A stretch of 52,049 bases of DNA, from the NCBI GenBank assembly GCA_903885555.1, contig CAISIV010000185.1:1-52049 (forward strand), given 5' to 3'. The notes below the pieces were generated by a model. The model was given only the letters and a program-made list of their open reading frames with translations. It was not told the origin of the DNA and did no database searches. Source of the DNA: an uncultured Hyphomicrobiales bacterium. GTDB lineage: Bacteria > Pseudomonadota > Alphaproteobacteria > Rhizobiales > Xanthobacteraceae. How positions within the stretch are numbered: position 1 is the first letter of the stretch; every line of letters starts with the position of its first letter. A program made the translations under genes and the position numbers. This document shows positions 35,521-44,213 of this stretch, piece after piece.

Positions 35521-36453
35521 ATGGCCAGCATAGAACTTCGGCTCTATCAATATTACGTCATGCTCTGCGAAGAGCGAAATTTTTCGCGTGCGGCAGAGCG
35601 TTTGGCGATCAGCCCGCCGACGCTCACGCATCAAATTCAAAAACTTGAAAGGGACCTCAATGTCCCTCTGCTGAACCGCAAGACGAAAAAGAAGGTTCAG
35701 CTTACGGAGGCGGGCGTACGCTTTCTTGAGAGCGCGCGTGATGTATTGCATCGGGCCGAGGAGGCCGAAATTGCCGCCCGCAAAGCGGCGCGTGGCGAGG
35801 TCGGACGGCTCGAGATTGGATACATGGTCGCCACCGTCTATTCGGGATTCGTTCAGCGTTACGTCGGCAATTTCCAAAAAACATATCCTGCCATCGATAT
35901 CACGCTGCGGCAGATGTCCACGGTCGGTCTTATCAGCGCGATCCTGGCGAACGAAATCGACGCCGGCTTTGCGCGATTGCCGAAACAGTATCCGTCCGGC
36001 TTGAGCGGTTTCCTCTTTTACCGCACGCCGGTTATTCTTGCCCTTCCCAGCACGCATCCGCTGGCCCGCAAGCGCGGCCCCATCAACGCCAAAGATCTTT
36101 CCGACGAGCCCTTCGTCAGCACGTCGATCGGATACGATCTCGCCTTCACGCGCAATGTCGAGTCGATCGCCGGCCTTGGCGGCTTCAAGCCGAATATCAG
36201 AAAGCGCGCCGAAGACATGACGACCGTGCTGGCCTACGTATCGGCCGGATACGGCATTGCCGCTGTCTCCCAAGAAACGGAGAATTGGCTGGTCCCCAAT
36301 GTCACGTTCAAAAGACTCGCGCCGCCATCCGCACCGGAAGTGGCGTTCTCATTCATGTATCGCAGCAATGAAACCGCGCCCGCGTGCAAGGTTTTTATCG
36401 AGGCGATCCGCTCATACGCGCAGAAGGACGATGCCGCGAAGCGTCGAAATTGA
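35521..36453 (+). CDS. LysR family transcriptional regulator
   Basis: 310 residues. N-terminal winged helix LRLYQYYVMLCEERNFSRAA, ERLAISPPTLTHQIQKLE and LTEAGVRFLESARDVL are standard LysR. The rest is the two-lobed effector domain. It lies 32 bases upstream of a Bug-family binding protein gene on the same strand, so it may regulate that gene and sense the same acid; LysR proteins usually regulate a divergent target, but the upstream neighbour here (methyltransferase) is core. An alternative is autoregulation of a small operon with the binding protein. Confidence 0.93.
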   Translation: MASIELRLYQYYVMLCEERNFSRAAERLAISPPTLTHQIQKLERDLNVPLLNRKTKKKVQLTEAGVRFLESARDVLHRAEEAEIAARKAARGEVGRLEIGYMVATVYSGFVQRYVGNFQKTYPAIDITLRQMSTVGLISAILANEIDAGFARLPKQYPSGLSGFLFYRTPVILALPSTHPLARKRGPINAKDLSDEPFVSTSIGYDLAFTRNVESIAGLGGFKPNIRKRAEDMTTVLAYVSAGYGIAAVSQETENWLVPNVTFKRLAPPSAPEVAFSFMYRSNETAPACKVFIEAIRSYAQKDDAAKRRN

Positions 36454-36485
36454 ATCAATCGGACGGTCGCAAGAGGGGGAACGCG

Positions 36486-37460
36486 ATGCTGAGAGAACTA
36501 TCGCTTGGATTGGCCGTGCTTGTCGGCGGCCATATTGGACTGTTTGATTCTGCCCTTGCGCAGGACTGGCCGGCGAAACAAAACATCCGGGTGATCGTCA
36601 CCAATACGCCGGGAAGCGGCCTGGACGTGACGACGCGTGTCGTGTTCGAACAGGTGTCGAAACAGATCGGCCAGACCATTGTCATGGAGAATCGTCCCGG
36701 CGCAGCGGGAACGCTCGGCATGGCCGCGGTCGCAAAGGCTGAGCCCGACGGCTACATGTTGCTGGCGTGCTCGTCGGCGATCGCGCTGGCGCCTTACACC
36801 CACAAGACCTTGCCCTACGACACCACACGCGATTTGCTGGCGATCGTTCCGCTCGGCAGCTTGACCAATGTGATGCTGACGCCGGCCGGACGCTTTCAAT
36901 CGGTGAAGGATATTGTCGCGGCGGCGAAGGCCAAACCGGGCAGTCTCTCCTATGCTTCGCTCGGGCCAGGCAGTACCGGACATCTGGCGGCCGAGCGGCT
37001 TAGCCTTAGCGCAGGCTTCAAGGCGGTGCAGGTGCCGTTCAAGGGAGCGGCGGAGGGCCTGCTGGATGTTGCTGCGGGGCGTGTCGACTTCTTTTTCACG
37101 CCTGTCATCCCCGCCTTGGCGCTCGTCCAGGAAAAGAAAATCGAACCGCTGGTGGTGAGCAGCACGGCCCGTTCGTCGCTGCTGCCGGACGTGCCGACCA
37201 CGGTCGAGGCGGGCTATCCGGATTCCAGTTACGATTTCTGGATCGGCATATTCGTCGCTGCCGCGACACCGGAACCGATCGTGACGCGGCTGCATGCCGA
37301 AATTCGCAAGGCGCTGGCGCTGCCGGAGATCAGGAGCCGTCTTGCCAGGCTCGGCGTCGAACCGATGGACATGACGCGGGCGCAGTTCGACGCCTATTTC
37401 AAAAACGAAGTCGAAAACAACGCCACGCTGGTCAAGGCGGCGAATATTTCACCGCAATGA
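36486..37460 (+). CDS. Tripartite tricarboxylate transporter substrate-binding protein (Bug/TctC family)
   Basis: 324 residues from ATG 36486, preceded by AGAGGGGG; the frame continues upstream to 36384 inside the LysR gene. Signal peptide ends DSALAQ. Motifs: NIRVIVTNTPGSGLDVTTR (the ligand loop is TPGSGLD rather than PAGGPTD), ENRPGAAGTLGMAAV and AEPDGYMLLACS, then FKGAAEGLLDVAAGRVDFFF. Orphan relative to TctAB. Its last 12 bases overlap the end of the convergent alpha/beta hydrolase gene. Confidence 0.92.
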   Translation: MLRELSLGLAVLVGGHIGLFDSALAQDWPAKQNIRVIVTNTPGSGLDVTTRVVFEQVSKQIGQTIVMENRPGAAGTLGMAAVAKAEPDGYMLLACSSAIALAPYTHKTLPYDTTRDLLAIVPLGSLTNVMLTPAGRFQSVKDIVAAAKAKPGSLSYASLGPGSTGHLAAERLSLSAGFKAVQVPFKGAAEGLLDVAAGRVDFFFTPVIPALALVQEKKIEPLVVSSTARSSLLPDVPTTVEAGYPDSSYDFWIGIFVAAATPEPIVTRLHAEIRKALALPEIRSRLARLGVEPMDMTRAQFDAYFKNEVENNATLVKAANISPQ

Positions 37461-38279
37461 TTTGGCAGAGCTTTTTTCGACGCGGCTGAAAAACTCGCCG
37501 ACCAGCCGGTTGAAAATGTCCGCCTGCTCCAGATTGATGTAGTGGCCCGAATTGGCGACGCAGTGATACTCGGCGTGCCGCAGCGCGCGCGCGACGCGCT
37601 CGCAATCGCGTGCCGGCGCGATTGGGTCGTTGGCGCCGGCGATCACCAGCGCCGGCAGATCGATTTTCGCGAGCGAGGGAAAAATATCGGATTCGGTGAG
37701 CGCGCCATAAGCGGCCAGATAGCCTTCGGGCTGCGCCGAACCCGCCAGCGCGATGACGCGCCGGACCAGAGCTTCGGGCATTCCTTTTGCGACATAGGTC
37801 GAGTTGCGCATTTCGGCGAACTTGCGCTGGCCCATGCTCTCCAGTTCGGCGCGGCGCACCGAGCGCAAGCGGGCGCGCTCCTGCGGATCGAGATGGGCTA
37901 ATCCGGTCACGCCGCAGGCGAAAACCATGGCGCCGATACGGCCGGGATTCGACTGGACAAGATTGGCGAGGATGACCGTGCCGTAGGATGTGGCGACGCC
38001 AACCGCCTGCTCGATATCGAGAGCATCCATGAACAGCCGTGCGCGCTCGCTGAAATCGGCCGTCGCGGCCGGTGACGTCGCCAGCAGATCGGAGTCGCCG
38101 AAGCCGGGCATGTCCCAGGCGACGACGCGGTGGCTCTTGGAAAATGCATCGAATTGCGGCTGCCACGACGCCGAATGGCCGCCGAGCCCGTGCAGGAAAA
38201 GGAGGGTGGGGCCGCTGCCGGCCTCGCGGTAGGCGATCCGCCGGCCGTCGAGCACTACATATTTGACGGGCGTTTCCAT
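37449..38279 (-). CDS. Alpha/beta hydrolase
   Basis: 276 residues of the alpha/beta-hydrolase-1 type. Seen: oxyanion region LLFLHGLGGHSASW, WDMPGFGDSD, nucleophile in VATSYGTVILAN (S-Y-G, with Thr instead of the usual first Gly of GxSxG), acid in GANDPIAPARD and His in NSGHYINLEQ. Likely an esterase, lactonase or C-C bond hydrolase; substrate unknown. Convergent with and overlapping the preceding Bug gene by 12 bases. No signal peptide. Confidence 0.88.
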   Translation of the reverse strand: METPVKYVVLDGRRIAYREAGSGPTLLFLHGLGGHSASWQPQFDAFSKSHRVVAWDMPGFGDSDLLATSPAATADFSERARLFMDALDIEQAVGVATSYGTVILANLVQSNPGRIGAMVFACGVTGLAHLDPQERARLRSVRRAELESMGQRKFAEMRNSTYVAKGMPEALVRRVIALAGSAQPEGYLAAYGALTESDIFPSLAKIDLPALVIAGANDPIAPARDCERVARALRHAEYHCVANSGHYINLEQADIFNRLVGEFFSRVEKSSAKSLR

Positions 38280-38422
38280 TCGCGGGTCCTTGGCGCGGTC
38301 AGCCTATGGACGGCAGGGCGGGTTGTACAGGAACCCAAGAGGCCGTTGATAAGGGCCTGCCGCGCGGTTGCCCGGCGGGGTAAACTTCCCCATCTTGAGT
38401 CGATCCCAACCGGACCTGACCG

Positions 38423-39217
38423 ATGCGCCAATACCTCGATCTAATGGAACATATTCTCCACCGCGGCGTGGAGAAGGGCGACCGTACCGGCACCGGGACG
38501 ATGTCGGTGTTCGGCCATCAGATGCGGTTCGATCTGGCCGACGGCTTCCCGATGCTGACCACAAAGAAGCTGCATCTGAAGTCGATCGTGCACGAACTGC
38601 TGTGGTTTCTGGCCGGCGACACCAACATCAAATATCTCAAGGACAATGGCGTGCGCATCTGGGACGAGTGGGCCGACGAGCACGGCGACCTCGGGCCGGT
38701 CTATGGCCATCAGTGGCGCTCATGGCCGGCCAAAGACGGCGCGACCATCGACCAGATTGCCAACCTGATTGCGATGATCAAGCGCAGCCCGGATTCGCGT
38801 CGCCTGATCGTGACAGCGTGGAATCCGGCCGACGTCGACAAGATGGCGCTGCCGCCGTGTCATTGTCTGTTTCAGTTCTATGTCGCGAACGGCAAGCTGT
38901 CGTGCCAGCTCTATCAGCGTTCGGCCGATGTGTTTCTCGGCGTGCCGTTCAACATCGCGTCCTACGCGCTGCTGACGCTGATGGTGGCGCAGGTGACGGG
39001 CTACAAGCCGGGCGAGTTCATCCACACCTTCGGCGATGCACATTTATATATGAACCATCTGGAGCAGGCTAACCTGCAGCTGTCGCGCGCGCCCAAGGCG
39101 CTGCCGACGATGCGCATCAATCCTGACGTGAAGGATATTTTCGCTTTCCGGTTTGAGGACTTCACGCTCGACAATTACGATCCGCATCCCCACATCAAGG
39201 CGATGGTGGCGGTGTGA
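38423..39217 (+). CDS. thyA: Thymidylate synthase
   Basis: 264 residues, the same length as the E. coli enzyme. It converts dUMP and methylene-tetrahydrofolate to dTMP and dihydrofolate. Seen: [33 protein letters not shown], catalytic Cys146 in [12 protein letters not shown], and [20 protein letters not shown]. The end reads [15 protein letters not shown]. Downstream, after an amidohydrolase on the opposite strand, come a GNAT gene and folA, the enzyme that recycles the dihydrofolate made here. Confidence 0.98.
   Translation: MRQYLDLMEHILHRGVEKGDRTGTGTMSVFGHQMRFDLADGFPMLTTKKLHLKSIVHELLWFLAGDTNIKYLKDNGVRIWDEWADEHGDLGPVYGHQWRSWPAKDGATIDQIANLIAMIKRSPDSRRLIVTAWNPADVDKMALPPCHCLFQFYVANGKLSCQLYQRSADVFLGVPFNIASYALLTLMVAQVTGYKPGEFIHTFGDAHLYMNHLEQANLQLSRAPKALPTMRINPDVKDIFAFRFEDFTLDNYDPHPHIKAMVAV
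39204..39217 (+). repeat. 14-bp direct repeat, left copy (end of thyA)
   Basis: TGGTGGCGGTGTGA forms the last codons and stop of thyA and recurs exactly at 40625-40638, immediately overlapping the GNAT start. The octamer GACAATTA also precedes each copy (39170 and 40611). The two copies bracket the amidohydrolase gene. Confidence 0.7.
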
Positions 39218-39248
39218 TGGAGCACACCGGCCCGATGTGGTCGGAGCG

Positions 39249-40334
39249 CTAGCTTGTCTTCATGCCGAACAGCTTGGCGGCGTTGAGGCCGAGGATGCCG
39301 GCGCGGTCGGCATCGCTCAACGTCTTGGTCGCGAAGACGTGGTCGACCGGGTGTTGTTCCCACGGGATCGGATGATCGGAGCCGAGCATGATCTGGCTGG
39401 CGCCGACCTGTGCGGCCAGGTGGCGCAAGGCTTCCGGGGTGAACACCAGCGCATCGAAGTAAAGCTGGTTGAGATATTCGGTCGGCTTTTTCTTCAGCTT
39501 GATGTTCGGATTGCAGAACGATGGCGCCACGAAGCAGGCATGATCCGAGCGCGGCGCATAGGACGGCAGATAGCCGCCGCCATGCGCGGCGATGATCTTG
39601 AGCTTGGGAAATTTGTCGAGTGTGCCTTCGAAGATCAGCTTTTGCAGCGCGATGGTGGTGCCGAGCGGATTGCCGATGGTGTTCGACAGCCAGCCGTTGC
39701 CCTTGAAGCGGGCGTCGAGTTGCGGCGTGCTCTGCGGGTGGATGAACAATACCGCGCCGAGTTCTTCGGCTTTGGCCCAGACCGGATCGAATTTGGGATG
39801 TGAGAATTCCAGGTCGTTGACGCCGGCGCCGATCGCGGCGCCGCGCAGGCCCTGTTTTTTCATCGCGATGGTCAACTCTTCGACCGCGAGATCGGGCGCC
39901 TGCAGGGTCAGCGACGCGAAGGCGGCGAGGCGGTCCGGATGCGACGCGCAAACCTCGGCGAGTTTCTCGTTTTGCAGCTTCACGACAGCCGCGGCGGTGT
40001 CTCGGTCCTTATGATACCAAAATGGATTGATCGACATCACCTCCATGTCGATCGCCATGGTGTCCATATTTTTGATGCGCTCGTCGACATTGAATGATCG
40101 CGACTCGGTCCAGGCCGGCCCCGTGGCGGGCGGCGTACCGGCGCCCAGCAATGCGACGGCGTCTGTGAACACGCAGTGGGCGTGCACGTCGATGGTTCTG
40201 ATGCGCTTGCCGCGCACCATGACCGGCAGCCGCTTGGCGACCCGATGTTGCGCGCGCGCGGCGTCGAGCAAACCGCAACTGCAAAAGACGATGCCCGCGC
40301 TCGCACCCTTGAGAAAGCCCCTGCGTGTTTCCAT
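39249..40334 (-). CDS. Tat-exported amidohydrolase (ACMSD-like)
   Basis: 361 residues. Tat signal METRRGFLKGASAGIVFCSC... with cleavage near AARAQ. The TIM-barrel amidohydrolase_2 features follow: metal ligands His51 and His53 in TIDVHAHCVF, AFASLTLQAPDLAVEEL, a His in IIAAHGGGYLP and the Asp in GSDHPIPWEQHP. The family includes aminocarboxymuconate-semialdehyde decarboxylase and resorcylate decarboxylases; export is unusual for those, so a periplasmic hydrolase or decarboxylase of an aromatic acid is plausible. It is opposite in strand to thyA and folA and separates them, and is bracketed by 14-base direct repeats, suggesting insertion. Confidence 0.88.
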   Translation of the reverse strand: METRRGFLKGASAGIVFCSCGLLDAARAQHRVAKRLPVMVRGKRIRTIDVHAHCVFTDAVALLGAGTPPATGPAWTESRSFNVDERIKNMDTMAIDMEVMSINPFWYHKDRDTAAAVVKLQNEKLAEVCASHPDRLAAFASLTLQAPDLAVEELTIAMKKQGLRGAAIGAGVNDLEFSHPKFDPVWAKAEELGAVLFIHPQSTPQLDARFKGNGWLSNTIGNPLGTTIALQKLIFEGTLDKFPKLKIIAAHGGGYLPSYAPRSDHACFVAPSFCNPNIKLKKKPTEYLNQLYFDALVFTPEALRHLAAQVGASQIMLGSDHPIPWEQHPVDHVFATKTLSDADRAGILGLNAAKLFGMKTS

Positions 40335-40610
40335 GACTCAATTTCTCCCCAAATTATTTTTTTGGTTCGCTGCAGTCCGGACGTTTCGCCGGGCTCCGGT
40401 GATGTTAGCAAGATGCCGGCAAAGAGATAGCCGCCATGCCGTGGCTGATCGCTCGCGAATTAATGCGAAATATACTGGCCAGCCATTTTCCTTGTGTTGT
40501 GGCCACCGTCAGGACATCGTCGCGACTCATGCGATAGAATGCTATTGCTTGTGCTCAAACAAACTTGGACCCAACATGCCAACCGTTCCTGGCCGCCATT
40601 TCTTCAGTAT
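40335..40610. other. Intergenic region between amidohydrolase and GNAT genes
   Basis: About 276 bases without a supported gene, noticeably more AT-rich than its surroundings. It should hold the amidohydrolase promoter (minus strand) and the GNAT-folA promoter (plus strand). I see a TGGCCA-containing inverted pair (40477 and 40500) but no clear operator. Confidence 0.4.
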
Positions 40611-40638
40611 GACAATTAAAACCTTGGTGGCGGTGTGA
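40611..40638 (+). pseudogene. Possible relic of a thyA 3' end
   Basis: The reading ATT AAA ACC TTG GTG GCG GTG TGA gives IKTLVAV-stop, closely resembling the thyA C-terminus IKAMVAV-stop, in the same phase. The final 14 bases are identical to the thyA end, and the GNAT start GTG overlaps the relic stop by four bases (GTGA), the coupling expected if thyA once directly preceded GNAT. Short length makes chance possible. Confidence 0.4.
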
Positions 40639-41126
40639 GTATCGCCATCCGCGCCGCGGTTCCAGCCGACAGCGCGCTGATCTTTGCTCTGGTGTGCGAA
40701 CTGGCGGACTACGAGAATCTTCAGGCGGAGGTGGATGCGACGCCGGAGGAAATTTCCGCGGCGCTCTTTGCCAAAGAGCCTCAGGTGTTATGCGACATCG
40801 CGGAATGGAACGGCGAGGCGGCGGGCTTTTCGGTCTGGTTCAAGAATTTCTCGACCTTTCGTGGCCGCCACGGAATTTATCTGGAAGACTTGTTCGTGCG
40901 GCCCGAGTTTCGCGGCAAAGGGATCGGCAAGGCCCTGATGTCCAGACTGGCGCAACGATGTGTGGATGAGAAGCTCGCCCGCTTCGAATGGGCGGTGCTC
41001 GACTGGAATGCGCCGTCGATTGCCTTCTATAAGTCGATCGGCGCCCAGGTCATGGACCAGTGGAAGATCTGCCGGCTGACCGGCAAGGCGCTGCACGACT
41101 TCGCCGGGATCGGAACGTCATCATGA
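40635..41126 (+). CDS. GNAT family N-acetyltransferase
   Basis: 163 residues starting at GTG 40635. GNAT fold with acetyl-CoA loop VRPEFRGKGIGKALMSRLAQ and the preceding LEDLFV strand; ending WNAPSIAFYKSIGAQVMDQW as in diamine (spermidine/spermine-like) acetyltransferases. Substrate unproven; polyamines or thialysine are the usual ones for this subgroup. The stop overlaps the folA start by four bases (ATGA). The start codon itself overlaps a TGA that ends the thyA-like relic. Confidence 0.9.
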   Translation: MSIAIRAAVPADSALIFALVCELADYENLQAEVDATPEEISAALFAKEPQVLCDIAEWNGEAAGFSVWFKNFSTFRGRHGIYLEDLFVRPEFRGKGIGKALMSRLAQRCVDEKLARFEWAVLDWNAPSIAFYKSIGAQVMDQWKICRLTGKALHDFAGIGTSS

Positions 41127-41635
41127 CAACGTACAAGATCGTTCTGGTTGCCGCGATCGGCGAAAATAATGTGATCGGCCGCGAAGGCCAGTTGCCGTGG
41201 CGTTTGAAGTCCGATCTGCAGCATTTCCGCCGCGTCACGCTCAACCGCCCCGTCGTCATGGGGAGGAAGACCTACGTCTCCATCGGCAAACCGCTGAAGA
41301 ATCGTACCAACATCGTGCTGACCAGCGATTTGAGTCTGATCGCGCCCGGCTGTGTGCTGGCGACCAGTCTGGACGCGGCGTTGGCCTTTGCCCGTCAGGA
41401 TGCCCAAAAACGTGGCGTCGACGAAATCATGATTATCGGCGGCAGCGACGTGTTCAACGCCATGATGCCCGCCGCGGCGCGGCTGGAGATCACCCATGTC
41501 CATGCCAGTCCGGAGGGCGATGTGGTATTTCCGCCGATCGACCCCGCGGTCTGGAAAGAGGTGTCGCGGCAGGAGATACCCCCTGGTCCAGAGGACAGTG
41601 CCGCCTTCGCCGTGGCCGAATATGTGAGGCGATAG
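41123..41635 (+). CDS. folA: Dihydrofolate reductase
   Basis: 170 residues from ATG 41123, overlapping the GNAT stop. Seen: IVLVAAIGENNVIGREGQLP with W following, the substrate Asp in LKSDLQHF, NRPVVMGRKTYVSIGKPLKN, and the NADPH-binding IIGGSDVFNAMMP. It reduces dihydrofolate, the by-product of ThyA, to tetrahydrofolate using NADPH and is the target of trimethoprim. Functional partner of thyA 1.9 kb upstream. Confidence 0.97.
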   Translation: MTTYKIVLVAAIGENNVIGREGQLPWRLKSDLQHFRRVTLNRPVVMGRKTYVSIGKPLKNRTNIVLTSDLSLIAPGCVLATSLDAALAFARQDAQKRGVDEIMIIGGSDVFNAMMPAAARLEITHVHASPEGDVVFPPIDPAVWKEVSRQEIPPGPEDSAAFAVAEYVRR

Positions 41636-41782
41636 CTCGATACAACCACCTGCCGGGCGCGGCATGACAGCGCGTTGTGCCCCGGCATTGCGTCCCCTAT
41701 AACCCCCACCAATATAGCCAAAGACTTAGTCCAAAGACTTGGATTTGCCGGGCACAAAGCCTCGGCGCTGGGAGACTTTTCA

Positions 41783-42937
41783 ATGCCATGGAGCAATCAG
41801 GGCGGCGGTGGCGGCCCGTGGGGTTCAGGCTCAGGCGGCGGTGGCGGTAAAGGCCCCTGGGGTGGCGGTCCGCAGTCGTCGGGACCCACGCCGCCGGACC
41901 TGGAGGAAATGCTCCGCCGTGGTCAGGACAAATTGCGGCGCGTGCTGCCGGGCGGCAATCTCGGCGGCAAGGGCTTTGCGATCCTCGGACTCGCGGCTCT
42001 CGTGTTGTGGGGCTTCTCGGGCGTATTCCAGGTCGGCCCCGACGAACTCGGTGTCGTGCTGCGCTTCGGCAAGGACGTGCGCGAAGTCCAGCCCGGCCTG
42101 AATTATCACCTGCCGTATCCGATCGAGACCGTGCTCACACCGAAGGCGTTGCGCGTCAACAAGATCGATATCGGCATGCGCGTCGTCGACGACGTTCGCC
42201 GCGGCAGCGCCACGCGCGACGTGCCCGAAGAAAGCCTGATGCTGACCGGCGACGAGAACATCGTCGACGTCGATTTCTCGGTGTTGTGGAAGGTCAAGCC
42301 GACCGGCGTCGGCGAATATCTGTTCAATATCCAGAGCCCCGAAGGCACCGTGAAGGCGGTGGCCGAAAGCGCGATGCGCGAAGTCGTCGGCCGCTCGGAA
42401 ATTCAGGGCGTTCTCACCGGCGCAAAGCAGACTATCGAGACCGCCGTGCAGGACCTGATGCAGAAGACGCTCGACAACTACGGTGCCGGGATTCAGGTGC
42501 AGCAGGTGCAGATGCAGAAGGTCGATCCGCCGACGCAGGTCATCGATTCCAACCGCGACGTGCAGGCGGCCCGCGCCGATCTTGAACGCGCGGTCAACGA
42601 AGCGCAGACCTATCAGAACCGTGTCGTGCCGGAAGCGCGCGGCCGCGTGGCGCAGATCACGCAAGCCGCTGAAGCCTACAAGTCGCAAACGGTAGCGGAA
42701 GCCACCGGTCAGACCTCGCGCTTTCTCAAGATCTACGAGCAGTACCTGAAGGCGCCCGAGGTTACCCGCGAGCGTATGTATCTGGAAACGATGGAGCGCG
42801 TACTCGGCGGTGCCGACAAGATCATCCTCGATTCCGGCGGTCGTGACGGCTCCAGCGGCGTCGTACCCTATCTGCCGCTCAATGAGCTCAGCCGGCCGGC
42901 GGCGCCGCGCACCCAACCGCAGGCGGGAGCACGGTAA
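41783..42937 (+). CDS. hflK: FtsH protease regulator HflK
   Basis: 384 residues from ATG 41783 (MPWSNQGGGGGPWGSG); GGGAGA lies upstream. A Gly-rich cytosolic N-terminus typical of HflK, one transmembrane helix (FAILGLAALVLWGFSGVFQV) and then the SPFH/band-7 domain with DELGVVLRFGKDVREVQPGL, NIVDVDFSVLWKV and a long helix of RADLERAVNEAQTYQNRVVP. With HflC it forms a ring around FtsH and limits its proteolysis of membrane proteins. The stop overlaps the hflC start (TAATG). Confidence 0.95.
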   Translation: MPWSNQGGGGGPWGSGSGGGGGKGPWGGGPQSSGPTPPDLEEMLRRGQDKLRRVLPGGNLGGKGFAILGLAALVLWGFSGVFQVGPDELGVVLRFGKDVREVQPGLNYHLPYPIETVLTPKALRVNKIDIGMRVVDDVRRGSATRDVPEESLMLTGDENIVDVDFSVLWKVKPTGVGEYLFNIQSPEGTVKAVAESAMREVVGRSEIQGVLTGAKQTIETAVQDLMQKTLDNYGAGIQVQQVQMQKVDPPTQVIDSNRDVQAARADLERAVNEAQTYQNRVVPEARGRVAQITQAAEAYKSQTVAEATGQTSRFLKIYEQYLKAPEVTRERMYLETMERVLGGADKIILDSGGRDGSSGVVPYLPLNELSRPAAPRTQPQAGAR

Positions 42938-43872
42938 TGCGAAACAATTTCATCGGCGGCGTGGCCGCTATCCTCATCGTCGCGGCGCTGTTCATCGCCT
43001 ACTCGTCGCTGTTTACCGTCTATCAGACTCAGCAGGCTCTGGTTTTGCGTCTCGGCCAGCCGGTGGGTGTCATCAGCGATGCCGGCCTCCATGTGAAGTG
43101 GCCGTTCATCGAGAACGTCATCGCTATCGACAAACGCATTCTCGATCTTGAAGCGCCGGCGCAGGAAGTCATCGCCTCCGACCAGAAGCGTCTGGTGGTC
43201 GATGCCTTCGCGCGTTATCGCATCAAGGATCCGCTGCGCTTTTATCAGACGCTCGGCTCGATCCAGGGCGCCAACTCGCAACTCGCCATTCTTATGAATT
43301 CGGCGTTGCGCCGCGTGCTCGGCGAGGCGACCTTCATCCACGTGGTGCGCGACCAGCGCGCCGACCTGATGTCGCGAATCCGCGAGTTGGTCGATCGCGA
43401 GGCCGCCGGTTACGGCATCCAAGTCGTTGATATCCGGATCCGCCGCGCCGATCTGCCCGAGCAGAACAGTCAGGCGGTCTATCAGCGCATGCAGACCGAA
43501 CGGCAACGCGAAGCCGCGGAATTCCGTGCACAGGGCGCCCAGCGCGCCCAGGAAATCCGCTCGCGCGCCGATCGTGAAGTCACGGTGCTGATCGCCGAAG
43601 CAACGTCGCAGTCCGAACAGATCCGCGGCGAAGGTGACTCGATCCGGAACCAGATTTTCGCCGACGCCTTTAACAAGGACGCCGATTTCTTCACTTTCTA
43701 CCGCTCGATGCAGGCCTACGAAGCGAGCATGAAGCAGGGCGACACCCGTCTTGTTCTCAAGCCGGACACCAACTTCTTCCGCTTCTTCAACGATCCGTCG
43801 GGCAAACCGCGCGGCAGTGCGACGCCGCCCGCGGCATCGACCGGGTCGGCCGTGCCGGCACCGGCGCGGTAA
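42937..43872 (+). CDS. hflC: FtsH protease regulator HflC
   Basis: 311 residues. N-terminal membrane helix (GGVAAILIVAALFIAYSSLF), SPFH domain with TQQALVLRLGQPVGVISDAG and AFARYRIKDPLRFYQTLGS, then the charged helix AEFRAQGAQRAQEIRSRADR. Partner of HflK in the inner membrane, periplasm-facing. Coupled to hflK by a one-base overlap and followed 29 bases later by a DUF2065 gene. Confidence 0.95.
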   Translation: MRNNFIGGVAAILIVAALFIAYSSLFTVYQTQQALVLRLGQPVGVISDAGLHVKWPFIENVIAIDKRILDLEAPAQEVIASDQKRLVVDAFARYRIKDPLRFYQTLGSIQGANSQLAILMNSALRRVLGEATFIHVVRDQRADLMSRIRELVDREAAGYGIQVVDIRIRRADLPEQNSQAVYQRMQTERQREAAEFRAQGAQRAQEIRSRADREVTVLIAEATSQSEQIRGEGDSIRNQIFADAFNKDADFFTFYRSMQAYEASMKQGDTRLVLKPDTNFFRFFNDPSGKPRGSATPPAASTGSAVPAPAR

Positions 43873-43901
43873 CGGAATAAAGCGAGAGAGCGCGATCGGT
43901 T

Positions 43902-44087
43902 ATGACGGATTTTCTGGCCGCGCTCGGGCTGGTCTTTGTGATCGAAGGGCTGATGTTTGCAGCCGTTCCGGGTCACGCCAAAAAAGCGATCGCGAGCGTT
44001 CTGGAAACGCCCGAGCCGACCTTGCGGATCATCGGCATCGGCTCGGCGGTGATCGGGCTGGTCGTGGTCTGGCTGGTGCGCAGCTAG
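43902..44087 (+). CDS. DUF2065 family small membrane protein
   Basis: 61 residues with two hydrophobic helices: LAALGLVFVIEGLMFAAVPG and IIGIGSAVIGLVVVWLVRS, separated by a short basic loop (HAKKAIASVLETPEPTLR). The usual place of DUF2065 is beside hflKC, as here, suggesting an accessory role in the FtsH-HflKC membrane complex, although none is established. Spacing of 29 bases from hflC and 126 bases before degP fits a single operon. Confidence 0.9.
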   Translation: MTDFLAALGLVFVIEGLMFAAVPGHAKKAIASVLETPEPTLRIIGIGSAVIGLVVVWLVRS

Positions 44088-44213
44088 CCTCGATTCATGA
44101 CCGAGGGGCTGCTTTTCGGTCCGAATCGGCCTCTCATGGTGTTGATGTCCCACGCCCTTGATTAGCCGCGAAGGCGGCGGCACTGTCGAACCCGACCCTC
44201 TGTTTCAGGAGAC

